Source of the DNA: Membranipora membranacea | Taxonomy: Eukaryota > Bryozoa > Gymnolaemata > Cheilostomatida > Membraniporidae | Direction: 5' to 3' | Assembly: GCA_914767715.1 (NCBI GenBank) | Contig: OU612065.1 | Location: 10,974,001-11,038,000 of the forward strand | DNA length: 64,000 nucleotides | Shown: piece by piece, positions 21,001-33,000 of the stretch | Position numbering within the stretch: the first letter of the stretch is position 1 | Layout of the letters: the number at the start of each line of letters is the position of its first letter | Position numbers and translations under genes: made by a program | Notes under the pieces: generated by a model | What the model was told of the DNA's origin: nothing | The model's input: the letters and a program-made list of their open reading frames with translations, nothing else | Database searches by the model: none

Positions 21001-24000
21001 AAAGAAAAGTTTGTCAGTACTCGGCTACACAAAGAGAGAGGGTAACCCCCAGTAAGAATGAGCTATCCTAGCCTGAATAAGAGCTCTTATGCAATCGGTA
21101 AGAGGTTTAGTGGGTGTGTCTTTTCTTTGCAGCAATAACAAAGTCACTCAGTTCTCTGAAAGTTGACAATAGCAAAGCAATGAACTCCCCCATTGAGCAA
21201 AGCATCTCAATGTAGGTAGTAGATATAGTCATGGGCCCCTGGCACTTACATGTCTTTACTTTGCCAATGTCCAGTATCAACCACTGGACATTGGCAAATT
21301 AAAGACATATAAATCCCAGGGGCCCATGGTTATAGTTCGCTCAGTGAGATCAAAACCAACATAAGCTGTCAACAATGAAGGGAGCTCATATACTGTCAAT
21401 ATTTATTTATTAAGCCTGAGCAGAGGATAGGCCAAGAAGATGAGGAGCTGGGAGTTCTATGGAATATGCAAACCAAATATGAGTATGATACTATATGGCT
21501 ATCTATATGTGCTTGAAAGTAATGATCTGATCTGGTGATTGCAATGAACTCCCTCTTTCATTGTTCATTAATGTAAGTACATGGGAGGTGCAAATCACCA
21601 ATCCTCATGTGGACATGGAAAAATCCATTATGTGATGTGAGTAGTCAGTAATAATTGTAACTATAGTAAATGCACAGGACTTAGTCACATACATGTGACC
21701 AACCTTGGTGTTTTATATTGGTCATATCAAGAAGCAACCTGTTACTCATTAGTCATTTGTATGTGACTACACACATAGATTACATGATGATGATGATCGA
21801 AGTGAGTCACTGGAGCGATTATAATATTCAATATTGTGATTGACAATGATATTTATCCATCGGAATCTTGCAGAGGGTCACCTCCTTTGGAGCATAGCTA
21901 TATGTATTCTTATTTTGGTGGTGATGTGTCACTGCAGCTTCTATGTCTGATTTCTTTCTTTATAACCAAACGGCACCTTTTTCTCATCTAACCTTCAAAT
22001 CTACCAACGTTGAGATATTGACAACCTACATCGCCAGACATCATCACTCTAATCTGCTTATCATCTGCCTCATGCATTCCCCGAAAGGCACGTCAGAGTA
22101 TCCTAAAGTTAGTTAGAGTGCTCTGAAGCCATCAGCATGCACCCCAACCATTAGCTACTCTGGCTGGCTGACCAACATGAACTTGATCAGTTCAAACTCT
22201 CACACACTCTCATCCCCGCTGTCGCATTGGTTAACTTGATTATTTGTATATAGGCATAGCTGTCAAATCCATATTCTCGACAGGGTGGTGTTGTGGTTAG
22301 AATTTGAGAGTTGCAGGTTCGAATCCCAGTCACTACTCATGCTGCTAAAGGAGGTGAGCTCTCCGGACAATAGCCTAGCTTGCCCACCCTAACTTTGTAC
22401 AAGTGTGTGCTGGTTAAATAAGTTGTATCATTGATCTTATGTAAGCATATTCTCATTGCCCCCTCCCCCAAAGGGGCAATGAATTGCAAATAAAGTGAAT
22501 GTTATAAATCTGACAGCTCTGATTTTCACACACATGTGTCTAACAGCTGAAGATTAGATTTTATTTATAACAAGAGAAATGATTATCAAAACTTGACAAC
22601 CGTTGAAGAGGCTGAATATGATGCAGATTTATTACATGAACAGCGACACCCCACTCCCCCAACATGACAATCTTGATAAGAGCTTTAGTCTGCTTATACT
22701 CTGTATGAGACATTTAAGAACATCTCACCCACCAGAATCAGACTATGCACAGTCCAACACACATTGTCAAGGCCCCAATAAGAGGCACATGGTGTCTGAA
22801 TCTCCCTGCTTAGTTCATTGTTTAGTTCTTTGTTCTTATCTCAATTATCTTTCTTTGAAAAAATCCTTCTGCAACAGTCTTATCAATCAACATTCCCTTT
22901 TCCTGTTTTTTTATCATCGTATTTCTTGAATACCTCCCTACGCTCATTTAGCTGTGTATAATCCAATATCAATTTGTTTTCTTTCAACAGAAGCCTGGTA
23001 AATTAGCTGAAACTACAGCAAGGAGAAACCCTTCCATCCATGCAAGCTCTTACCCTGCTGCCTCTTGTCCAGCAGCACCAGGAAACACCAAACATGAACA
23101 GAAAGCAACCGGAGACTTAATCAGCTGAAGAAAGAGAACTCCTAACAATTTCCACAGCAGCAATCAATGTTTGCATAGGGTAAGGATACTGAGCTGTTAA
23201 TATTATATGGGAGACTAATTTGTGGGCTCAAGCTTCTCTTGGGTCACTGGAATTGAAATTCAATTTTCATTACCCTAACTGAACCAGTGTTGGTTTAGGT
23301 CAGGGTTTCAATGTTGGAATGACATTTCCAGCAACCAAAGCAAACTATGCGTTGAGCACTCAAACTAGTGTGTACTGTATACTCTCTGAAGCCTTATCAT
23401 AATTCTTACTTTGCGATGTTTTATTATCAGGGCACAATGTGGTGTGTAGTGGTGAATTAGTTCAACAGTGTTTATTCAAGGTTTCAAGAAGTATGATATA
23501 CACTTATTTGAAGCATATTATTATACTGTTCTTTGAACCTGGAGCAAACAGGCCCACAAAAACAGCTGGAGAACAAGCTTATCAAAAGGTTTGAGCAAGA
23601 CAAAGCGGGTTAGTAATAGTATGATGGGTATGCAATGATTGTGTATTGAAGCATTTTTTTAAAATAAAAACAATTCTTAGCCCTGTCCTTGCTATAACCA
23701 TACAACTCCTGTTTTAACACTATTAAGTCAATTCATAAGGACTTGGCCAAAAATTAAAACTTGGGAATTTGTCTTTAGTACTAGTACTACCCCTTTATCA
23801 TTTACAGATTAAATCTTGGGGACTGGGGCCTTCAGGTAATATCTAAACACAGAGCTTATCATAGAGATACTTATGTTTGTTTGCGATATTAATTAATTAT
23901 ATTAGCAAACTCAATCAGGGTGCTTGGTCACTGGGTGCAGGCCCCAGAGAACTGAGTATAAGGTTCATTGCGTAAGGCAGCCCTCGCACCCTGTATTGCT

Positions 24001-27000
24001 ATGCCTAATCTTGCATATGGTCCAAAGATTGTCATTCTGTGAGAGTGCCATGAAATGGGGACAGACTTGGGTTTTTTTTTTGTGAGAAGAGTAATGTATT
24101 GGGATTCTTTTTTCCACATTTTATTTTGAAAAATGACCACTGTGTGGAAGTTAACCTGATGTTGAACACTTATGGTGAACTGAGGATAATTCATCAATAG
24201 CGTGTAAATAGACTTCTATTTTCCTGTACTGTAACAATGTTTGTATGAACCTCCATTTCAAAAAGTTCACAAATCAACAACCAGATTTATGAAACCTAAA
24301 TTTGTTACAGTTAGAAAACACAGCAAGAACTCAATACTGTACTGTACTTATCTAAAGCACCGTCAAGCTTGGAGTTTCTGTGTCTGAAATTTGCCATTGT
24401 TCAGCCAAAATTAACCATGTGAAGTGTGATTTATACCCAAAAAGAAACATCATATAATCCAGGAAATTTCATGATTTCATGAGTTTTATCACGATGCATG
24501 TATTTATTGTTTCAGGCAGCACGGAAAAAGACATTGGAATGTGATTGCTGGTGATTGCTGTCCTAAAAGAATGTTACCTGCACCTTTGCATTTTCACTAA
24601 CAGGCCTTGTCCATGAAGGGTGCATCTATTTTCTGAGTGTATGTCACACTCGGCCAATGTATGTTTTGGATAAAATAAGTTTTAAAAAACAATTATTAGA
24701 TGGTACTGCAATAAAATTTATATACAGAAGCTCATCAATATTGGTTCCTTGTCTACTATTAATGGCAATGTTTGTGGGTAGTAATTTTACAAGGCTTTCA
24801 GTATAAGGCGTACAATCTGACTACAATGACGTATATGGATCAATTGTTTTTGTCAGGTTTTCACAACATATGTAGGCCTACCTGTTTATGTAAGTTGCTA
24901 TATCATTGACTACTCATTCAAATGGCGCTTTAACTTAACTTAATCTCTTTCGATTAAAATGGGGATGTAGCGGTATATCCCGTGTCTCTGCTAATAGTTG
25001 CATGACTATGAACCTTGAAGAAAACTCTTGTTTTGGCTTTGGATCTCCCATGTTTTTGCTATTTTGAAGACTGAGTATTATGAATCATATTTCGCAAAAG
25101 GTCTCTAACTCCTTGATCTGTGCATGTTTTTGCTTCCATTGGCAGTTGGAGATCTCCATTCCTGTAAATTGTAAATAGTGTCCTGCTATCATTGATTCAA
25201 GCACCCTATTCAGTTTGGTAACAGATTGCAGAAGAACACACTCTTGTTGAACTGCTGTACTTGGATTTTCCAAAAAAGGGGAGGTATGTAATGATGGCAT
25301 CAAACAGTGAGTGATCAGATCAGAAAAAAAGGGTATGATACAGCATTCCATTGGTCTAGACAAGGGTTGCTATATCTGTGACCAAGTCCAAGGACTGTGT
25401 ACTACTCATCGAAAGTCATTGAATTGCACCTGTCAGTGCCCAGTTTAAAATCTTGAATGATGTTATGCGGTTGATTTAAATGTCTACTTGACAAAAGCAA
25501 GATGTAATCTGAGAACAACAAAAGGATACGCCACATATTACACTTCACATTTAGGCCGCACCCACAGCTATTACAATATTCCGATTGAGTGATACTTATA
25601 TGACAGTCTATTAATTAGAGTTTTCCCCTCTTTGTGTGTAGGCGAGGTGAGACATGTGAATTATTTTACCTGCAGGGAAACACAATTTTATATGTCATAG
25701 TCCGGGCAAATACCGAAGCCGAGGGATGTCACAGAATTTTTTTCCTGTGTAGAAAATAAAAAATTCTTTATGTCATCGTTCGTCTTCCGTAGTTGACCGC
25801 TTAATGAAAGACAGAGACTGTAATACAACTTGTTGTTTACAAATAAGATTTTATTCAAGGGTCAGTCCTATTAGAAAAGTGGATATATTACCCTAGTAAA
25901 TCAAATTATTGTGAGTTCATAGGGCAAATAAAATTAATAAAACAATGAAAATTGTGGAAAAGAGCAATTAGTTTTTTTTTCAATTATTTGAACAAGGATC
26001 ATAGTGGTCAGGGGGAGGCAATAAATCCCTATGATCCACTATGATCCCAATTTCAAGAATTTGCAGCAGTTTTACTGCAATTAGGTTTACAGGCTGCTTT
26101 ATTTCATATGCCCCAATGACTTTTCAGCCTGAGATCTTTAAAACCATACCAAACATGACCTAGTAAGTCTGTCACTTTAAGGGATTAGAAAATTCACTCT
26201 GAGAAAACAATGGCTGTAATTGCTCCAACCACAATACACCGATATCTTCATCCAGCTTGATGACACATGTTATTTATAATCTTTGGTTTAGGTCTTAGGT
26301 ACTTGGATTTTTTCAATGCACTGCATGAAGGAATGCTTTCAATTTTGTTTTAAGGCCAGCTCAGATTTTTTCCTTATGAAGGCAGCCCACCAGTTCGGCT
26401 AACTGAATCCTCAAAAGTAAAAACGTTATAACTTCCTGTAGTATAGATGCAGACCAAGGGTGACATTTTGAAAAAAATGCACAAATTCAACAGTAGCATG
26501 AGCTCTGTCACTGGCTCTGTCCTTTTTTTGGTTATAACAGGAATTTAATTCCTAAATGGCGATTAATATACCAAGGTCAACCATACAGATACTAGCTCAC
26601 TGACTATGCAGCAGAATATTTCACAAAGAATATTATGTCTGTTATTAGTGGTGAGCCCTCCAGACACACGGATATAATAATCCTATACCCATCAAGCATA
26701 ATTACATCAGTTTTCTCACTATCAAAATATCTGGATGATTAAATACCATAGAAGATCAACTCAGCAGCACACATTTGTGTAAAATTGCACCTCAAACATT
26801 TAGGTGTATTTACATTGAGGCGATGGTGAGAGCTATCACAAAGTGCAGGCTTCTGTCAGGCTGCCCTGTGCCTGGCCTTGACAGTTGGAAGTGTTTAGCC
26901 TATGCGGATGATCTCTTGGTAGCTTGTCATGCTTCTGAGGTGGACCATATTTTTCGCATTGTTTGCTAGGTTTTTAAGGCCTTTTTGTAACTTGTAAAAA

Positions 27001-30000
27001 ACTGCAGCCAGCCTGCGACCTCCTGGCCTGGTATTCACAATGGTTTTTGGATATGGAGATAGATACAGCAAGGGAGTTTGCTATGTTGAATGGAGTATTT
27101 TCCGATCGAGTTGGGCATAATGCAGGAGACCGCCGACTTCGGCATCTTGTTGTGGCACTCAACAAGTTTATATGGGTCATGAGGTGCCATATAATTTTTG
27201 ACAGTGAGGTTTTTTATCTTCAATGTTCTAAGATCGAGATTTTTGTCTGCTGTTAAACCCTTTTTCAGCAATATCATCGGAGAGAATGAGTAATTTTTTA
27301 TGATTGATGGTTATCGTGCATCAATAGAGATTCGTTTTTTTTTCTTCTCTCATGGTTTTTTTTTCCAGCAGACACTCTCAAGGACTGATCCGAAATTCGT
27401 TTTTGTTGCCAACTCTTTGTGTTCAGGCGATCGCTGTCTGCATGAGAATTTGTGGTGAGTCGGTCACAGCAGACCTAGCAAAACCTAATACCATACACAA
27501 ACCTTAATCAAATATCAGTTGACAGTTGAAGAGGGCAATATGGGTTCAATCCCTATTTTTTTCCGAGTTTCTGGTTGAAACGCCGTCCTGACTATCAAAG
27601 TTTTGATAACAAAGAGGCTTTATAGACCAGTAATTTGTCGATGTTCTGGCGTGCCTTAAACAGGATGCTCTCCTGACTTCACACTAGTGAAACAGTCTCA
27701 GCCTCATGGGGCGGTGATCACAGCGACCATACTTCTTGTATTTCCAAGACTATGTACGGCGCATTACTGGTGGTACTACAGAATTTTGTTGTTGAGTGGA
27801 AGACTAACAACAACATGAGCTTCTAGCATATAAAAAAAGCTCCAGCATTACTCCTAATAAAGAAAATTTCTTTTTTAAAATCCCATTTTCATAACATAGA
27901 AATCGAGGGGTTATCTTGAGACTACTACATGGTAAACACATTGCTACATTGTTGCTACATCAGGGTTAACACGTCGTAGCTATGTGTCCAATTGGTTGCA
28001 CAACCCCGTGATAAAAGAGACTGTTTTTCTACCAGCACACCATGTGATATCACGTGTCATGATATTTTGTAGCAACCTTGCTACCACTTGATTTTGCCCA
28101 CTGGGTAAGGACGTCTGAAGCAAGTTTTTGAGGCGGCAGCAAAATTGAAAAAGTGCTCGCGCTTAAATGCTGCTCATAATACAAGTGCTACAATTAAGAC
28201 AATCTCTTTCAGGTTTAGATGTTTTGCAACTATATCATCATTACTTTTGCCGGCAGAATTTTTGAACTCCTAACATGCAACTTATTGTAAGGTACAATAT
28301 AACCATTGCGATCAGCACAAAAAACTAACTCTCTATTCAAAATCGTAAATGGAAGTGACAAGATAGGAGGGAGCTGCTGCCTAATATTAAAACTCTGGTT
28401 TAAATACAAATAATGGTGATGATACTTTCGGCGGCTATTGAACTTAAACCATATAAGTCACTGAGAGGCTGTAAACTTCCTTGGTTCAGGTGTAAATACA
28501 TTTTGTACAACCAGCAACACACCAAATCTGCAGGCAAATATATTGCTGGTCAGCTGGTAGCACTTAAGGCCACTCTAAATTAATACCTTGATCTAAATAC
28601 CGCCAGACGCCAGTTGGAAATAGTCATTAAACAACAAAATATTTTACCTCCTGGTCAATTGACCAAGTGAAATATAAAACATATACCCCTCAACGCTTGT
28701 CAATTCCCTATATGTATGCACATGGTATGCATGATATATATTTTATTACCTATGGTGAGTGGTCACTCAATATGGATGAAGAGAGCAAAAAATAAAACAT
28801 GAACATCTACAATTTCTCCTCCTTCATTGTCCATCGTAGATTTTACAATAGTAGTTTCAATCTCAGTTTCAGTTTAGTTCAGTATTTCTGATTGGCCAAT
28901 TAATAGTGTGCTTGACCAATGTGAGGCAACCAATTATCTTTTACAAATGATATAAATTGTTGCAGCTAGGGTAGGAGGTGTGGCTTGTTACTCTTGTGTC
29001 ATTGGCTACTTATTTGTATACAAACATTGTGAAAGCACATGGTTGTATCAGTATAAGATCATAATATATGCCTTATACTAGACTTAGTGCACAGATGGCT
29101 TGCAATGTGAGTTAATGGCATTGGCACTTCATGAGGTGGCAAGTTCAACCATTTAACATTTGTGCATGTGTGTTGGAGAGAGGGAGATTAAATAGAATAA
29201 GAATTTTCAGCCACTCGAGTTCGCAGTACAGATCAAATAAATAAATATTTTAACTCCAGCTGTTTTATGGGGCTAAAATATAAAATAAAAAAAATACCTT
29301 CCTCCACCTACAAATCTTCATACTGATATCTAGATCGAAGGATTATTTGGAGTGGCCTTATTAGTCCTTCACCGCTAACTTATACTAGTACTAGTTAGTG
29401 TTGTATTCAGGGTCCAGTCAACGGGTCGGGTTTCGGGTTTCTGTGGTCGGGTCATGTTAGGGTCAAGTCGGGTCAGAGGTCTACATCCTTACGGGTCTCA
29501 ACTACTAGAGTGATGGTCGAAATGCTGCGTGGACCTGGACTCGAACCTGAGACCTAGTGCACTACCATAAACATATAAATACTCTAGACTGGAAACTATT
29601 GGCTATTTGATACAGGCTCAGTGTCTTCTCTGATTCAGTGACGCGACGTTACTGCGCTATTCACTTTTTCTCTGTTGTGCATAGGTCTGAATAGGAGTTA
29701 TCTCCACATAAATGTAATATGTGAATATGACCACTACAACTGGGTGTAACCGGCGAATTTTATAGAACATATAGTAATAAAGTATAAAATGTGATCAGTA
29801 TATCGTGCCATCAAATACTGTGTGTGCCCTATAGCATGTTTCTGGTCTTAACATTAGTTAAAAAATGGTGCGTCAATAACACTAGTTTGTTCGCTCGGAG
29901 GACGGTGGTTGTGGAGGGATATTTAAAAAGCTGTGTATCAAATCAGTTTGTACGTCCTGTATGTATAGTCTGTACTGAGCCAAGTTCTACAAAGTTGTCC

Positions 30001-33000
30001 AGGAAACTAAGTCTACAACATGAGTGCGGCTTCGTCTGATTCAAATTTTCTAAGGTAGGAAAGGCAGAAGATTTTTCTTCTGTCTGCAACTTCCTAATGT
30101 ATTAAACAGAACCCATTAGAGTCCAGCTGCTGGTACTCAGAATTTGCAATTCGCACCCTATACCAATATCTATAATACCCTATAGGATATAAATATTCAC
30201 TGATTTAAATTTAGCGACCTGGCCAAGAATAGGAAAACTTACTAGTGAATCATTAATGTATATCGATTTTGTAAATCCACAATGTATAAGATCATTGGTA
30301 ACTTTGCAAACACCTTATAATTTGATTAGGGATGTAATATTTTGGATATTTTGTGAATACTTAATATGCGAAATTTATATTTTAATAAAAGTTTTCATGC
30401 TGTGGGGTAATCTCATAAACATATTAATACTTTCGACTTGAAACTACTGGTTAATTGAAGCATGAACAGGGTCCTCCCTAATTTAGTGCATTCCTCATGA
30501 CCGACGTCACTGCGCTTTTCAAAACTCCATTCAAATGACCTAAAGATCAAGCTTGAGCTATCGAAACCTGTCACAGATATTGTTGAGTATATTGGTAAGT
30601 GAGCATAACTCTTGAAAAAACAGTGCAAATGCTGCAATGTTACACCATCTTAGTACCCTTGAAGATCTTAGCTTTTCAACTTATCTACAAAAATGCTCAG
30701 TCTTGATGATCTAGAATGAAAATTGTCCCAGTTTCTAAATGTTTGTTTTTTGGATTGGAAAACAAAGGCATGATATAATGAAAACATTATAAAGTAACAT
30801 ATCAATTAGCCAGTTGTACTCATAAATACATATTCAAATAGATTAAATATACTATTAATTACTCAATGAGTACATCTTTCTCTGATAGGAGGTTTCATAA
30901 CCAGAACGATGCAACTAAGCTGTAGCCTCTGTGTCGAGGATGTGGCCAAAGCGAGGGAAGTTGACATGCCGACACTAATCAAACTTAAGAATCGTGGTGG
31001 ACTCAAAACCCCTTCCGAAGCAGCTTTTAGAGTGTGTCCTTTGTCAGAGAGAGTAATCAGATCATTGCTTAAAACAGGTTTGGGTCTTAAATTCCCAGAA
31101 CTTGCCCGGCTGCACAGTCTCTCAAAGATTATAGAGTCAGGCCATCTCTCATTATTCAGTTGTGCTGAGCATGCAAGCAGTGTTGTGAGGGAAATAATCA
31201 ATTGTTATGTAAAGATCCGCGCTCAACATGAGGCGGTTTTGAAAACGGATGCAAACACTCTTATTCGGTCCAAAATGACCCGCCTCCCTATATTCAGCCA
31301 TGTCTGATAAGATAAGTCTCGGTAAATATACAGCCACTAAATCATCAATTGATGTGGCCAGTCTGAGCCACTTTTATTTTCTCTACAGCATGCACAGATA
31401 ACTCAATATTTATGTGATTGATTGGGCCAGTCTGGGCCATTTTTTGAATCGACAAGAATCTTGCTTAATTTTTGAAGGTCTTTAACTTAACAAAAGTTTT
31501 TCTTCGGATTGATTGGGCCAGTCTGGGCTGCATTTAAATCATCCCTGATAATAGTTCAATTTCTTATCCCTATCAAATATTTTATTCATGTCCTGTCACA
31601 AGCCAGCGGATTATTCCCACAAGGTGAGTTAAATTGTGGTATTTTATCAAATCTTATTTCCTCTGCGATGAAGAGACCTGTTGTTCTGCCAGTTAATTTT
31701 CTTAAAAAATAAAGTCTCAATACCCACCAAATGTTGGGGAAACACTAGACATCCAGGTCATATGTGAGATTAAAAACCCTCAACGTTATTGAAAGATTTC
31801 ACTGCTTATAATTTGTTGATTTTTACACAGATTGATACATGTGTATCAGGGAGGGATGTGTAGGAATACCATGTCAATCTAAGACCAAAATTTCTAGCTT
31901 ATGCTAGTTTAAAGTCTCAGTAGATTGATCCAGAAGTAGCTAATCTTCAACAATATTATCATGCAAAATCACTGAATCGATATGAAGAGCAAAGACTCAG
32001 TGTTCTGAGCTCAGATTTTAAGCCTTTAGTTGACAAAATACATTTGAAATTAAACCATACTCAAGGACCATCAGTATTATCCGTCTTACGGTTACATGAC
32101 TGACAGTTGAAAATATCGGATGCAGTTAACTCAGTGAAAATGCTGAGCAAAACCTTAAATTTACAATAGTCGATCCACCATTTTTCATACAAATTCTTCA
32201 GGCCAGAAACCGCTATAATGTAAGTTGTTATTGCACGGACAATATTTCATTACACAATATACTGATCACATTTTATACTTAATTACTTTATGTTCTATAA
32301 TATTCGCCGGTTATACCCAGTTGTAGTGGTCATATTTAGAAATAAGAAGGTCTTATATTCACACATTATATTTATGTGGAGATAACTCCTATTCACTACA
32401 GAGAAAAAGTGAATAGCGCAGTGACGCTCTAAGCCAGTAGTTTTCAGTCTAGAGTATTTATATGTTTATACATTCTGCGCATGCTCAGCTCTGGGCATGA
32501 GCTGATCTCTGCAAAATTGAGTCTCGGAATTCCGAAGCCATCTGATTGGCTACCTGCTCTGGTGACATACTCCCCAAAGCGTGCGGATTTGTTAATAATA
32601 GTTATCCTCTCTTGTCATTATTAGCTGATTTTGATTGACAGTTTATGCAGGGGATGTTCCATTTACCCTTTCCAAAGTTACAATCAGAACCCAAACTAAA
32701 CTCATTGTTCTTGCACATGCGCAAATTCAAGTCACCCATGATGCATACTTAGCCTTACGACACCTGCTTTGTGGTAATGATAGCCTAGATTATCAGTGAT
32801 CTACATGCCCAGTCCGATCATGAGATTCAGTATGACGTTATGTGCACTACAGTCCACAATCTTAACCACTATGCTATGGATTTTAGGTGATGATATTGCA
32901 AATAGAGACTATACAAACATAAAACATATAGCTATTAGTCATGCTTTTGCTGTGATTATTATGAACGGCTTACAACACTACATAAAGCTTTCTTCAGACA

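Larger units (their letters stand above)
20878..25791. mobile_element. 4.9-kb TIR element with TACGGAAGACGA ends and GTTGAC duplication
   Basis: The left end at 20878 and inverted right end at 25791 are related for about 150 bp, including ATCCCTCGGCTTCG and TTTGCCCGG blocks. GTTGAC flanks both ends (20872-20877 and 25792-25797). The ends resemble those of 12502-16213. The interior has no recognisable transposase and has collected a palindromic MITE (21230), a tRNA-derived SINE (22279) and a 78-bp structured repeat (23916). It is therefore old and non-autonomous. Confidence 0.75.
29567..32469. mobile_element. P/THAP9-like DNA transposon remnant with long TIRs
   Basis: 29567-29805 and 32250-32469 are long inverted repeats of over 200 bp, imperfect, with termini ATAAACATATAAATACTC and the inverse, and shared GTGAATAGCGCAGTGACG-like and GATCACATTTTATACT blocks. 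A further partial copy of the left end occurs at about 30412-30520, so a second related element or rearrangement is present. No duplication was detected at the ends. The transposase C-terminal fragment at 30888-31307 lies inside. Confidence 0.6.
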
